64,000 bases of DNA from Thermoactinomyces vulgaris (GCF_003688725.1 NZ_REFP01000011.1:118684-182683); one strand, 5' to 3'. Shown: positions 36,948 to 46,296, numbered from the stretch's first letter. Notes: generated by a model not told the origin, from the sequence alone. Made by a program: numbers and translations.

Positions 36948-37574
36948 ATGTATACCATCCGAAATATTTATTGCATCGGCAGAAACTACCGGTTGCACGC
37001 GAAAGAGTTGGGCAATGAAGTGCCGGAGGCCCCGTTGGTTTTTTTAAAGCCGACCCATTCACTGGCCAAAGCGGACGGAAGGGTTCTTTCGCTTCCGGGA
37101 ACCAAAGGGGAAGTGCATTATGAAGCGGAGTGGGTTTTAAGGATTTCCCGCCCGGTTGCGTCAGGGACACCCGTGGATGAAGTGGTGAGTCACATGGGGC
37201 TCGGCATCGATTTTACCTTGCGGGATGTACAGAGTGGGTTAAAGAAAAAAGGACATCCCTGGCTTCCAGCGAAAGGGTTTCCTAATGCAGCGGTGTTAAC
37301 GGATTTGAAACCGTTCCCGGGGCTTGCAGCATGCGCATCGAAATCGTTTTCGTTGTTTAAAAATCAAGAAAGAGTGCAAAAGGGAACCATTGATGACATG
37401 GTTTTTTCCCCGCAACAATTGGTGGATTACTGCGCGGCACACTTTGGGCTGGGCGAAGGAGACATTATTTTTACCGGTACGCCGGCCGGTGTGGGAAAAG
37501 TGGAGGACAACGATCATTTCAGGCTGTATTGGGAAAACGAACCATGGGGAGAATGCCGAATCCGGTTGAAATAA
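36948..37574 (+). CDS. Fumarylacetoacetate hydrolase family protein
   Basis: This 208-aa FAH-fold protein starts at ATG 36948 (GGGGAGG seven bases upstream) with the family's N-terminal IGRNYRLHAKELGNEVP and a central metal site of Glu-Glu-Asp type (HYEAEWVLRI, then DVQSGLKKKG) that binds Mg2+ or Mn2+. It resembles the bacterial acylpyruvase/oxaloacetate tautomerase group. The reaction cannot be decided from the sequence. Divergent from the aldolase-type gene, with a terminator shared with the lipase. Confidence 0.85.
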   Translation: MYTIRNIYCIGRNYRLHAKELGNEVPEAPLVFLKPTHSLAKADGRVLSLPGTKGEVHYEAEWVLRISRPVASGTPVDEVVSHMGLGIDFTLRDVQSGLKKKGHPWLPAKGFPNAAVLTDLKPFPGLAACASKSFSLFKNQERVQKGTIDDMVFSPQQLVDYCAAHFGLGEGDIIFTGTPAGVGKVEDNDHFRLYWENEPWGECRIRLK

Positions 37575-37578
37575 AAAG

Positions 37579-37607
37579 GAAACCGCCTTGGAGCAAGGCG
37601 GTTTTTC
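37579..37607. terminator. Bidirectional terminator FAH/lipase
   Basis: AACCGCCTTG-GAG-CAAGGCGGTT stem, T-run after. Confidence 0.85.
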
Positions 37608-37621
37608 AGTGTGAAAACAAG

Positions 37622-38506
37622 TCAGTTTCCGTTTTTTTGTAACCACTTTTGTTCAGCCCGTGCAAAGTTGGCGGGGCCGTCATGCTCCAAGGCATCATAA
37701 ACGAATTCATATGCATGGGAATCAAAGGCGATACCGAGGTGAGCGGCCAGATCGGCCGGCACTTGATCCTGAATCGTAATATTGGACACCTGTTCTTCGG
37801 GGCCATCCAAAAAGGCGGAGGTGTAGGGAACGACAATTTCATCGTATTTGGTGCTGATCACGGTGTATGAAACATCTCCCGGGGTTTCATCGCCGGCGTT
37901 TAAATCATTCAGGAAGTCAGAGCCGGCTTTTTGTTGATCGCATGCCGTGCATCCCAAAAGACCCGGAAGAATCATAATGGGTTCAATGCCGAGAACCCCG
38001 ATGGTCCCGTGGTTGGATGGAGCCAGTCCAATCAGGTCTTCGACTTTTTCCGCACCGCCAAGGTATTTGATGTAGTAGCGCGGCATCATGCCTCCCTGGC
38101 TGTGCCCGACAATGGAAACTTTCTCCGCGCCGGTTTGCTCCAACACCTGATCGACAAACGCTTTCAATTCTTCAGCAGATTTTTCAATCGGTCCGGTACT
38201 GAAGCCGAGATGGGTGATGCCGTAGTTTAAAGCATACACGCAATAACCTTTCTTCGCCAAAAGGGGTGACAGTTTGCTCCAGTTAAATGCCATGCTTTCA
38301 AAAGTGCCCGGCACCAGGATGACCGGATAAGGATGTTCCTCGCTCGGCTTGCAATCGGGAAGATTGGCGCCGGGAGGTGACAAAGCGGCTTCGCGCAGGA
38401 TGTCTTCATCCGTTTGGGCATGGGCGGATGAGATCCCAAAGAGACAAGGAGCCAACGCTAACACTGAAATAATGAATATTCTGAAAATAAATCGGAAGGC
38501 AGACAT
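37622..38506 (-). CDS. Secreted lipase/esterase, alpha/beta hydrolase
   Basis: This 294-aa exported enzyme has a signal peptide ending in SSAHAQ, an alpha/beta hydrolase fold with the nucleophile in VGHSQGGMMPRYY, an Asp/Glu region in VISTKYDEIVVPY and a late His in AYEFVYDALEHDG, the order Ser-Asp-His typical of lipases. It resembles the actinobacterial EstA/lipase 2-type secreted lipases. Two nearby Cys in GLLGCTACDQ could form a disulfide. No chaperone gene is adjacent. The start follows AGAAGGGGGAGAG. Confidence 0.85.
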   Translation of the reverse strand: MSAFRFIFRIFIISVLALAPCLFGISSAHAQTDEDILREAALSPPGANLPDCKPSEEHPYPVILVPGTFESMAFNWSKLSPLLAKKGYCVYALNYGITHLGFSTGPIEKSAEELKAFVDQVLEQTGAEKVSIVGHSQGGMMPRYYIKYLGGAEKVEDLIGLAPSNHGTIGVLGIEPIMILPGLLGCTACDQQKAGSDFLNDLNAGDETPGDVSYTVISTKYDEIVVPYTSAFLDGPEEQVSNITIQDQVPADLAAHLGIAFDSHAYEFVYDALEHDGPANFARAEQKWLQKNGN

Positions 38507-38651
38507 CGTCTCTCCCCCTTCTGTGGATTGTTAATACTTATCTATATTAAATTTTATCTTACTGAAACAAATCAGGGAAGGGGAGAGAGATAAAAAATCA
38601 GATTATTCAATCATTTTTTGCGACATGGTTCCTTGGAAGATTGGAACCATT

Positions 38652-39191
38652 TCATTTTCGGGGCGATTCACCGGGAACGGGGACAAAGTCGAAGATTTCT
38701 CCGCTTTTAAAGGTGTTTGCCAACTGGCGGAGCCAGGCATAATACCGTTTGGCATTGGACAGTTTTTCAAGGTCTTGTTCCGCTTGTTTTTTCTCTTCAT
38801 CTTTGACCCCGGAATCATGAAGCAGTTTTGTCAGCTTTTCTTCACTGGCACGAAGCGCTTTCTCATTCAGCTCAATTTCTGTTTCCCACAGGTGGACGAA
38901 AAACTCGATAAAAGACCGGAACTGGTCTTGTTCGGCCTGGTACAAATCTTTCCGGACGCCTTTGATCCATTTTTTTTGCACCAGTTTTAAACGGGATAAT
39001 TCCCGTACCCCCGTACTCATGCTTGTTTTGCTCATGCCGGTGCGCTGGCGCATTTCATCCAGTGTCATCGGTTCCTGATGGAAAAACATGATGCCGAACA
39101 GCCGGCCCATGGAGGGACTGAGTCCGTACATCCGCATCGTTTCAGCCAATGATTCGATGTAATCGCTTCTTGCCTCTTCCAATTGATCCAT
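38652..39191 (-). CDS. gbsR: GbsR-family transcriptional repressor
   Basis: This 179-aa MarR-related winged-helix protein has a central HTH (MTLDEMRQRTGMSKTSMSTGVRELSRL) followed by an amphipathic C-terminal helical region. In B. subtilis GbsR senses choline and represses the choline oxidation genes. The ATG at 39191 follows TTGGAGGAATGTGCG; the longer frame is not used. It is divergent from gbsA-gbsB, and the intervening 200 bp carries a perfect dyad. Confidence 0.9.
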   Translation of the reverse strand: MDQLEEARSDYIESLAETMRMYGLSPSMGRLFGIMFFHQEPMTLDEMRQRTGMSKTSMSTGVRELSRLKLVQKKWIKGVRKDLYQAEQDQFRSFIEFFVHLWETEIELNEKALRASEEKLTKLLHDSGVKDEEKKQAEQDLEKLSNAKRYYAWLRQLANTFKSGEIFDFVPVPGESPRK

Positions 39192-39340
39192 CGCACATTC
39201 CTCCAATCGCTTGCGTGTCCTTTTGTTTAATCCAATCATCCGAAGCAGGTGCCCACATCTTAAACATAAGGAATGATTTTGTCAAACAAAAGGGAAGGTT
39301 GCGGAAGAAAAAAATTCATGTTAACGTAATTTATATACAG

Positions 39341-39364
39341 TTTGTACAGAAAAAACTGTACAAA
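39341..39364 (+). promoter_or_regulatory. GbsR operator-like inverted repeat
   Basis: TTTGTACAG-AAAAAA-CTGTACAAA has perfect 9-bp arms. It lies 31 bp before gbsA and just after a possible -10 (TATACA, 39334-39339), a roadblock position as described for GbsR in B. subtilis. Confidence 0.7.
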
Positions 39365-39394
39365 AGGAAATTGATGGTTAAAGGGGGAGGGGAA

Positions 39395-40864
39395 ATGTTC
39401 AAGCGCATGTTCATCGGCGGAAAGTGGACCGAAGCCGTCACGGGGGGAGTGCGGTCCATTTTCAATCCGTTTAACCAGGAAGTGATCGGAGAAGTGCCGG
39501 AAGGCGGGCGCGAAGATGCGAAAAGAGCCATCCAAGCCGCCCGTCAGGCGTTTGATAAAGGAAGCTGGCCGGATACGCCGGCTGCTGAACGGGGAGAGAA
39601 GTTGTTCCGGCTGGCGGAGGAGATACAAAGGAACAAACCGGAACTGGCCCGGTTGGAAACGTTGAATACCGGAAAGACACTGACGGAAAGTGAGGCAGAT
39701 ATGGACGATATCGCCAACGTGTTCCGGTATTACGCGGGGCTGGCGGATAAGGACGGGGGAGAAATGCTGTTTCCTCCGGCCAAGCATGCCGAAAGCAAAG
39801 TGGTTCGTGAACCGGTCGGCGTTTGCGGAATGATCACCCCTTGGAATTATCCGTTGCTACAGGCGGCTTGGAAGCTGGCTCCGGCTTTGGCTGCCGGTTG
39901 CACGATGGTGTTGAAACCGAGTGAACTGACTCCGCTGACCACGTTGAAGTTGGCGGAATTGATCGAAAAGGCGGGCATTCCTGAAGGTGTGGTAAACATC
40001 GTGACCGGACCGGGGGAAACCGTGGGGGCCGAACTGTCCGAATCGCCGGACGTGGACCTGATTTCGTTTACCGGCGGAATCGAAACCGGCAGAGCCATCA
40101 TGCAAGCTGCCGCAAGCAATATGAAGAAAATCACTTTGGAATTGGGAGGAAAAAACCCGAACATCGTTTTTGCCGACAGCGACTTTGAGGCGGCGGTGGA
40201 TTATGCGCTGAACGCGGTCTTTTTCCATGCCGGACAGGTGTGCTCGGCCGGGGCCCGGCTGCTGATCGAAGAAACGTGGCATGATGCCTTTGTCGGGGAA
40301 CTGGTGAAAAGAGCCAAGCAAATCCGGTTGGGCAACGGGTTGGATCCAAAAACACAAATGGGACCGCTCATTTCAGCCGAACACCGGGCCAAAGTGGAGA
40401 AATATATCGGGATCGGGCAAAAGGAAGGAGCCGTTTTGTTAACAGGTGGAAAACGGCCTGCATCAAAGGAACTGGCCGGCGGCTTTTTTGTGGAACCGAC
40501 GGTGTTTGACCATTGCACAAGTTCCATGCGCATTGTACAGGATGAAGTCTTCGGCCCGGTTTTGACGGTGGAAACTTTCCGTACGGAAGAAGAGGCGGTG
40601 GCTTTGGCCAATGACACCCGTTACGGGTTGGCCGGGGCGGTGTGGACCGGCGATATGAACCGGGCGGAAAGAGTGAGCCGGGCATTAAGGATGGGAACGG
40701 TTTGGATCAATGATTTTCATCCGTACTTCCCGCAAGCGCCCTGGGGTGGATATAAACAGTCGGGAATCGGAAGGGAACTGGGGAAAACGGGATTGGAGGA
40801 ATATACGGAACAAAAGCATATTTACAAAAATTTGCAACCTGCCCCCATGCGTTGGTTCGGATAA
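39395..40864 (+). CDS. gbsA: Betaine-aldehyde dehydrogenase
   Basis: This NAD-dependent enzyme oxidises betaine aldehyde to glycine betaine, an osmoprotectant. The 489-aa protein has the NAD turn GFTGG-like SFTGGIETG, the catalytic Glu in LELGGKNP and the nucleophile Cys in GQVCSAGAR. The start is ATG 39395 after AAGGGGGAGG. It is followed by gbsB after 21 bp, with repressor gbsR divergent upstream, so the locus makes betaine from choline in two steps. Confidence 0.94.
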   Translation: MFKRMFIGGKWTEAVTGGVRSIFNPFNQEVIGEVPEGGREDAKRAIQAARQAFDKGSWPDTPAAERGEKLFRLAEEIQRNKPELARLETLNTGKTLTESEADMDDIANVFRYYAGLADKDGGEMLFPPAKHAESKVVREPVGVCGMITPWNYPLLQAAWKLAPALAAGCTMVLKPSELTPLTTLKLAELIEKAGIPEGVVNIVTGPGETVGAELSESPDVDLISFTGGIETGRAIMQAAASNMKKITLELGGKNPNIVFADSDFEAAVDYALNAVFFHAGQVCSAGARLLIEETWHDAFVGELVKRAKQIRLGNGLDPKTQMGPLISAEHRAKVEKYIGIGQKEGAVLLTGGKRPASKELAGGFFVEPTVFDHCTSSMRIVQDEVFGPVLTVETFRTEEEAVALANDTRYGLAGAVWTGDMNRAERVSRALRMGTVWINDFHPYFPQAPWGGYKQSGIGRELGKTGLEEYTEQKHIYKNLQPAPMRWFG

Positions 40865-40885
40865 AAAAGACAGGAGGGAAGCACC

Positions 40886-42085
40886 ATGCTGCGAACGGAA
40901 CAAATGTTGGAGAAGAAAGAGTTTGTCATGCCCACCAAAGTGATTTCGGGCATCGGCGTCTTAAAGCACGTGGGAGAGGAAGCGAAGGCGTTGGGCATCC
41001 GGAAAGCGATGATCGTCACCGACCAAGGTCTTTACCGGAATGGACTGATCCAACCAGTTGCCGAACGGTTCAAACAAGCCGGCATTGATGTTCATGTGTT
41101 TCATGAAATCGCGGGTGAACCGGACACCTGTTTAATCGAATTGGGAGCGAAAACGTTTCAGGAGCAAAAATGTGACGGATTGGTTGCGGTGGGCGGCGGA
41201 AGTTCCATGGATACCGCCAAAGCGATCGGAGTGGAAGCCGTTCACGGAGAACCGGTGATCCGGTTTGAAGCTTCGGAACGGGGCAAGCCACTGGAAAAAC
41301 GGATCCCGCCGCTGGTGACCATCCCGACCACGGCCGGCACCGGAAGTGAGGTCACGCAATGGGCCGTGATCAAAGACCCCGAACGGCAAATTAAATTTAA
41401 TGTGGGAGGACCTTTGATCCCTGCCCATCTTGCGGTGATTGATCCGGAACTGCACCTGACGATGCCCAAAACGATTACGGCGGTCACCGGGATTGATGCC
41501 TTATCCCATGCCATCGAGTGTTACACCATGAATCAATCGCAACCGTTGACGGACGCAGTGGCATTGATGGCCATTGAGTATGTGGCCAAATACATTCGCC
41601 GGGCATATGCCAACGGTCACGACATCGAGGCGCGTTATCACATGGCCCAAGCGGCGATGTTGGCGGGCCTTTCGTATGGAAGTGATTCAGCGGGAGCGGC
41701 CCACGCGATGGCCCAAACATTGGGAGGCATGGTGCCGGTCATGCATGGACAATGTGTTTCGGCCATCCTTCCGGCCGTGATGGAATATAACTGGATGGGA
41801 GCTCCGCAGAAATTTGCCCGGATCGCCCAAGCGATGGGGGTTGATATCCGGGGCATGAGCACCGGGGAGGCGGCAAAGGCCGCGGTGAAAGAAGTGGATC
41901 GTCTTGTCCGTGATTTAAACATTCCGTCTCTTCAAGAACAAGGGGCAGATCCCGGACAAATCGACCGCTATGCCGAAGCGGCACTGGAAGACCCGCAAAC
42001 CTTCGGCAACCCGCGTGATTTGGATCTGGATGCTTACCGCTGGATTTACCGTCGCGCGTTCGGGTTGGAAAAATCTGTTTTATAA
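40886..42085 (+). CDS. gbsB: Choline dehydrogenase, iron-containing ADH type
   Basis: This type III alcohol dehydrogenase oxidises choline to betaine aldehyde. It is 399 aa, with the NAD site VAVGGGSSMDTAKAIG, GTGSEVTQWAVI and metal ligands (Asp and His in DALSHAIEC, a His in SAGAAHAMAQ and HGQCVSAIL). The ATG follows AGGAGGGAAGCACC. It is second in the gbsAB operon with a strong terminator behind. The choline role rests on context and on the B. subtilis homologue. Confidence 0.92.
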   Translation: MLRTEQMLEKKEFVMPTKVISGIGVLKHVGEEAKALGIRKAMIVTDQGLYRNGLIQPVAERFKQAGIDVHVFHEIAGEPDTCLIELGAKTFQEQKCDGLVAVGGGSSMDTAKAIGVEAVHGEPVIRFEASERGKPLEKRIPPLVTIPTTAGTGSEVTQWAVIKDPERQIKFNVGGPLIPAHLAVIDPELHLTMPKTITAVTGIDALSHAIECYTMNQSQPLTDAVALMAIEYVAKYIRRAYANGHDIEARYHMAQAAMLAGLSYGSDSAGAAHAMAQTLGGMVPVMHGQCVSAILPAVMEYNWMGAPQKFARIAQAMGVDIRGMSTGEAAKAAVKEVDRLVRDLNIPSLQEQGADPGQIDRYAEAALEDPQTFGNPRDLDLDAYRWIYRRAFGLEKSVL

Positions 42086-42087
42086 AT

Positions 42088-42127
42088 CAAATACACCCCT
42101 GGTGATTCGTTACCAGGGGTGTTTGTT
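42088..42127. terminator. Terminator of gbsAB
   Basis: CACCCCTGGT/ACCAGGGGTG stem with A-run before and T-run after; also serves the convergent XRE gene. Confidence 0.85.
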
Positions 42128-42131
42128 ATTT

Positions 42132-42521
42132 TTAAATCGATCTGGAGAGGACATATTCCACGACGGAGATAATCTCCTTTTTTTGCTGTTCGTCCAACAC
42201 CCTCCCTTTCCACAGAGCTGTTTCGTTTTCGGAGGACAAGATTTGCCAGATGTCGCATGGGTTGCTGTCCCCGTTTGTGTTTTTCTGTAACAAGTCTTCA
42301 TACCCGCTGGCCCGCATCAAATCTTCAAAGGGGTATTGGTATGCATCGGCCAATTTTTTCAATACATGGGCCGAAGGTTTGATCGGTTTGCCTGTGGCGC
42401 GGCGGATGCCAAGTTCCAAATCCCGGATGTAGGTGTGGGAAAGTCCGGTTTTTTCCGAAACATCACGCAATGTTCTTTTGCCGCGGAGTTTTTTCAGTAA
42501 AATCCCCAATTCGCTGCGCAT
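42132..42521 (-). CDS. XRE-family HTH regulator
   Basis: This 129-aa protein has an N-terminal Cro/CI-type HTH (LRGKRTLRDVSEKTGLSHTYIRDLELGIRR) and a C-terminal helical part. The longer frame start at 42566 overlaps a TATAAT box, so the ATG at 42521 was chosen, with AGAAAGG upstream. It resembles regulators found in phage or plasmid remnants and single-copy chromosomal ones. No partner gene is adjacent. Confidence 0.82.
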   Translation of the reverse strand: MRSELGILLKKLRGKRTLRDVSEKTGLSHTYIRDLELGIRRATGKPIKPSAHVLKKLADAYQYPFEDLMRASGYEDLLQKNTNGDSNPCDIWQILSSENETALWKGRVLDEQQKKEIISVVEYVLSRSI

Positions 42522-42764
42522 GGTTGAATTCGTTTCCTTTCTGAACAGGGAATATTCCACTTTCATTATAAGGGAAACCGGGCTTGAAAATAAAAACTGA
42601 TGGCCGCTGAAACCGTGAAGAAGGGATCAGATTGGGGAGTGGGAGAGGGAAAGGGCATGATCCTGAAGTGCAGAATGAAAAAAAGGGGCTTAAAGGGCGG
42701 TAAATCCCTTGCCGGACACCCAAGGTTACAAAAGTTTGGTTTTGTAACGGTATAAATCAGAAGC

Positions 42765-42810
42765 AAAAAACGCGAAAACCCTTGATTTATCTATGGTTTT
42801 GGCGTTTTTT
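42765..42810. terminator. Large hairpin, terminator-like
   Basis: AAAAAACGC-GAAAACC pairs with GGTTTTG-GCGTTTTTT (one G-G mismatch), 14-nt loop. Confidence 0.55.
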
Positions 42811-43000
42811 CATTTACGCAGGGCATGGGAGGGGGTCTTTTGTAAACTCGGTACAACAAAACATCGCCTGAAAAAACGGCCTTCTTATTTTGGTTTTAAG
42901 GGTGGTTTATTTTCACATCCATCCAATGAGTCGAAAAAGGGGGATGAGCGCTGTATGACCCCTTGGAGTCCGTCTCATGTGTTTGCCAATGATTTCCACG

Positions 43001-43030
43001 AAAAAACCGGACAAATGCGTCCGGTTTTTT
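43001..43030 (-). terminator. Terminator of deoD
   Basis: AAAACCGGAC/GTCCGGTTTT stem, symmetrical T/A runs. Confidence 0.8.
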
Positions 43031-43039
43031 CAGAAAATA

Positions 43040-43747
43040 TTATTCTTTGCTCACGGTTTCCAACGCCATGATGATCATGTCGTTAAAAGTGGTTTGCCGT
43101 TCTTCGGCGGTGGTTTCCTCTCCGGTGAAGATGTGGTCGCTGACCGTTAAAATCGAGAGGGCTTGCGCCTGGTGTTTGGCAGCCAGGGTGTAAAGGGCGG
43201 TGGTTTCCATCTCGACGGCCAGAACGCCGTGTTCTCCCAGTTTTTTCACCATATCCATGTTGTCCCGGTAGAAGACATCGGACGTCAAAATATTTCCGAC
43301 GCGAACGGATAACCCTCTTTCCACCCCGGTGTCATACGCTTTTTTGAGCAATTCAAAATCGGCGCACGGGGCGAAATCAAAACCAGGGAAAGTTTGCCGG
43401 TTCATGTTGGAATCCGTGCAGGATGTCATGGCGATAATCACATCACGGACCCGGATGTCTTTTTGTATTCCGCCGCAGGTTCCGACGCGGATCAATTGCT
43501 TGACGCCGTATTCCCGGATCAGCTCATTGACATAAATGGAAATGGAAGGCACCCCCATGCCGGTTCCTTGTACCGAGACGCGGGTTCCTTTGTATGTACC
43601 GGTAAAGCCGAGCATGCCGCGAACCTCGTTGTAACAGGTGACATCTTCCAGGAACGTTTCCGCAATATATTTGGCACGAAGGGGATCGCCGGGCAAAAGG
43701 ATTTTTTCGGCAATCTCTCCTTGTTTGGCTCCAATGTGAACACTCAT
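43040..43747 (-). CDS. deoD: Purine nucleoside phosphorylase
   Basis: This hexameric PNP splits purine nucleosides with phosphate into base and ribose-1-phosphate. It is 235 aa with the family N-terminus ([30 protein letters not shown]), the phosphate Arg and the catalytic Asp near [18 protein letters not shown]. The ATG has only a weak upstream site; a perfect AAAGGAGGTGA lies about 28 nt further upstream, beside a short frame that ends on the ATGA of deoD. It is a single gene. Confidence 0.93.
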   Translation of the reverse strand: MSVHIGAKQGEIAEKILLPGDPLRAKYIAETFLEDVTCYNEVRGMLGFTGTYKGTRVSVQGTGMGVPSISIYVNELIREYGVKQLIRVGTCGGIQKDIRVRDVIIAMTSCTDSNMNRQTFPGFDFAPCADFELLKKAYDTGVERGLSVRVGNILTSDVFYRDNMDMVKKLGEHGVLAVEMETTALYTLAAKHQAQALSILTVSDHIFTGEETTAEERQTTFNDMIIMALETVSKE

Positions 43748-43883
43748 GTTGACACCGTTTCCGTCAATTCCGGACCGGTGTTCACCTCCTTTATTCTCGA
43801 TCTAAATATAACTATAACAGGAGAAAGAGGCATTTGAAAGAAAAAGGACTTGTGAATTGCATACAGATTTAATATATAAACAA

Positions 43884-43898
43884 GTTTGCTTTGCAAAC
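43884..43898. repeat. GTTTG-N5-CAAAC dispersed palindrome, copy 1
   Basis: GTTTGC-TTT-GCAAAC. Similar elements at 54815, 56445 and 58301. Confidence 0.4.
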
Positions 43899-44035
43899 AA
43901 AATAAAACCACAAAAGCGATCCGTGCCCCAGACGAAATCTTTTTTCAATCAAAGGATGGCATCCGGCCGGTTGATATAAAATGATAATATGGGAATGAAC
44001 CTTTTTTTAGCGATGCAGTTTTTGGAGGGGTACAG

Positions 44036-44785
44036 ATGAACGAAGTGATCAAAACGATAATGAACCATCGCTCCATTCGTCGATATGAAGACCGTCCTTT
44101 GACGGAAGAACAAATCCGGACCATTGTGGAAGCGGCCCAATCTGCTTCGACGTCCAGTTATATCCAAGCATACACGATCATTGGCGTTAAAGATCCGGCC
44201 AAAAAGAAAAAGCTGGCGGAGTTGGCGGGAAACCAACCTTATGTGGAGAAAAACGGCCATTTGCTGATTTTCTGCGCGGATTTGCACCGGCATGATTTAA
44301 TCGCGGAGATGGAAGAGGCCGATTTGACCACCAGTCTGGAAAGCACCGAAAAATTCATGGTGGCCGTGGTCGATGCGGCACTGGCGGCCCAAAACGCAGC
44401 CATCGCCGCGGAGTCGATGGGCTTGGGCATTTGTTACATCGGAGGGCTTCGCAACAACCTGGAAGAGGTGACGAAGCTGCTCAACACCCCCCGGCGGGTT
44501 TTGCCGCTTTTTGGCATGACGATTGGTTATCCTTTGCACGAATCATCGAAAAAACCCCGTTTGCCCTTGGAACACGTTTATCATGAAGAAGAATATGAGC
44601 AGGATGAACAGCGCTTGAAAGAACAACTGAAAGAATACAACGAAACGGTCCAATCCTACTATATCGAGCGCACCGGAGGAAAACGGGAGGACACTTGGAC
44701 GGGACAAATGGCGCAAATGCTCTCCCACCCGCGAAGAATGTACATGAAAGAATTTGTGGAGAAAAAAGGCTTTAACAAACAATAA
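44036..44785 (+). CDS. nfrA: NfrA-like NADPH-flavin oxidoreductase/nitroreductase
   Basis: This 249-aa FMN enzyme of the nitroreductase superfamily matches the NfrA/NfsA type: N-terminal NHRSIRRYEDRPL, FMN contacts in SASTSSYIQAYTI and the FMN/GLGICYIGGLRNN and FGMTIGYP blocks. It reduces flavins, quinones or nitro compounds with NADPH. The ATG follows TTTGGAGGGG. A degenerate 115-bp piece of the same gene family is at 46,297. Confidence 0.9.
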   Translation: MNEVIKTIMNHRSIRRYEDRPLTEEQIRTIVEAAQSASTSSYIQAYTIIGVKDPAKKKKLAELAGNQPYVEKNGHLLIFCADLHRHDLIAEMEEADLTTSLESTEKFMVAVVDAALAAQNAAIAAESMGLGICYIGGLRNNLEEVTKLLNTPRRVLPLFGMTIGYPLHESSKKPRLPLEHVYHEEEYEQDEQRLKEQLKEYNETVQSYYIERTGGKREDTWTGQMAQMLSHPRRMYMKEFVEKKGFNKQ

Positions 44786-44792
44786 CGGTGAA

Positions 44793-44841
44793 GACCAAAA
44801 TGGCTTGAGTGCATGGAGGGTGCTCAAGTCATTTTGGTTTC
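44793..44841. terminator. Bidirectional terminator nfrA/GNAT
   Basis: ACCAAAATGgCTTGAG/CTCAAGtCATTTTGGT stem, 13-nt loop. Confidence 0.8.
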
Positions 44842-45315
44842 ATCGCTGAACAACAACCGGGCCATGTAATATTCATCCGCATACCGGTCCTGGATAAACA
44901 AGGATTTTTTTCGCATCCCCTCGATTTGGAACCCCATTTTTTTATAAAAGTAGACGGCTTTCAGATTGGGACGCAGGATGGAGATTTCCAACCGCTTAAT
45001 ATCTTGTTCCCGGGCCCACTGAATGGCTTTTTCCAGCAACCGGGTGCCCACCCGTTGGTTTTGGTACTTTTTCAAAACCCCTGTCTCCGGACGCGCGGTA
45101 TGCCGGTTGTGCGGATCATCTCCACGCCGGATGGCAACATGGCCCGTCAACTTTCCGTCCGTTTCCGCTACGAAAACGTGCCGGTTGCCGTCGCTGATCT
45201 TGCCCGGGTCCGCATCGCCGCAAGGAAACAAAAGGTACGGACTTTCCTCATTCAATTGGTTCAACAGCCGAAGGTAAGCCTCATGATCCTCCGGGCAAAT
45301 TTCGCGTATCTGCAA
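44824..45315 (-). CDS. GNAT-family N-acetyltransferase
   Basis: This 163-aa protein has the GNAT fold: an N-terminal strand with IREICPEDHEAYLRLL, the acetyl-CoA loop in KYQNQRVGTRLLEKAIQWA and the C-terminal FYKKMGFQIEG block. The start is TTG at 45315, after a purine-rich GGGGGGAGG. The acceptor is unknown. It is downstream of the convergent nfrA gene and shares its terminator. Confidence 0.85.
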   Translation of the reverse strand: MQIREICPEDHEAYLRLLNQLNEESPYLLFPCGDADPGKISDGNRHVFVAETDGKLTGHVAIRRGDDPHNRHTARPETGVLKKYQNQRVGTRLLEKAIQWAREQDIKRLEISILRPNLKAVYFYKKMGFQIEGMRKKSLFIQDRYADEYYMARLLFSDETKMT

Positions 45316-45644
45316 GCGCCTCCCCCCCTCTTAAGCACAGATCCTTGTCTCCCAACCATCATATGATCGTCTTACCCGGTTAATTCGAGTCTGTGGTGAA
45401 ACCTATTTCCATTTTGAGTTGGTGACTGGTTGGACGATGATCCTTTGTGGCCGGCAGGGGAGCTGTTGCAGGAAAACCAGCCGGAATTGAGTTAATAACG
45501 GTTTGAAATTTTTCAGGTGGGTTAAGGCTGATTATCAGGTGGAGGTTTATTCCGATTGTGTCAATGCAGCAATGCATGCTTCCCGTATTTCCCACACTTT
45601 TCTCCAGTCCTTAATGGGTACACTCGGGGATGTCACCCAGTGTT
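45316..45644. other. 329-bp spacer with coding-like remnant
   Basis: No complete gene. Plus-strand frames near 45434-45500 and 45495-45651 read like protein fragments (for example a stretch with VKADYQVEVYSDCVNAAMH) without starts, suggesting a decayed gene. Confidence 0.35.
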
Positions 45645-46109
45645 TCAAATAATCTTGATGAAACCGGTTTTTTCCTCCCCGATTCCTTCGGGTGTAATCT
45701 CTTTTTCAACCAAAAATGATAGGGGGGTCCCATTTGTTTGACCGGTCAGACGCGTGAAATCCAAATACTGTCCCTCAAACCGCAAATAACAATTTGCTTC
45801 CGGGAGCTCCTTAAGGCCGTAACGTTCCAACACCTTGCCGACACCGGGGGTGTTGTCCTCATTCATCAAATAAATGCCGATCATCAACCGGACGGGCATG
45901 TTGTTTTCCTCCGCCAAGATGGCCAACAGCGCGTGCTTCATACTACAGGTCCCTTTCCCCTCGCGCAAGACCGATCGCGCATCTGCCCGGTTGGCATTTC
46001 GCCCGTAAGGCAACGCCTGCAAATAACAGGCGGCTTTTTGGAACGTTTGAACACCCAAAGAGTGAAACGCTTGGGACATTTCTCCTGCCGGTTGCAGACA
46101 AAAATCCAA
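45645..46109 (-). CDS. Transglutaminase-like domain protein, possibly truncated
   Basis: This 154-aa protein resembles transglutaminase-like enzymes: the Cys in GKGTCSMKHALLAILAEE is in the position of the catalytic nucleophile. A later His/Asp pair is less clear. Start is a weak TTG at 46109, without a good ribosome site, and an in-frame stop lies just upstream, so the 5' end may be lost. The next 700 bases are non-coding and contain pseudogene and CRISPR remnants. Confidence 0.55.
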   Translation of the reverse strand: MDFCLQPAGEMSQAFHSLGVQTFQKAACYLQALPYGRNANRADARSVLREGKGTCSMKHALLAILAEENNMPVRLMIGIYLMNEDNTPGVGKVLERYGLKELPEANCYLRFEGQYLDFTRLTGQTNGTPLSFLVEKEITPEGIGEEKTGFIKII

Positions 46110-46296
46110 ACGTTGTTTAGCTATTCATTTCCTCACCCTCACAAATAAGATCCATTTGATTTAATCATACTTTTTCGATATTCATTCTAAAAAGTTCCTT
46201 GAATAAAAATATTCTCGTTAACCTGATAGGGATAAATTGGAACGAAGTGATCTAAATCATCGCTTGATCCGGAAATGCGAGGATTGTCCGTTTTCC

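Larger units (their letters stand above)
42522..43039. other. 518-bp spacer between XRE and deoD
   Basis: The spacer holds the XRE promoter box (TATAAT, minus strand 42570-42565) and a hairpin at 42765-42810 (AAAAAACGC...GCGTTTTTT with one mismatch). A 92-codon frame across it is judged non-coding. Confidence 0.5.

Noticed and set aside
36787..37047. 86-codon frame before the FAH gene
   Set aside because: It overlaps the FAH gene in another frame and has no family match.
42793..43071. 92-codon plus-strand frame
   Set aside because: It crosses the deoD terminator, lacks a good ribosome site and has no recognisable domain.
45380..45595. 71-codon minus-strand frame
   Set aside because: No ribosome site, no domain, and the plus strand shows better remnant coding signal.
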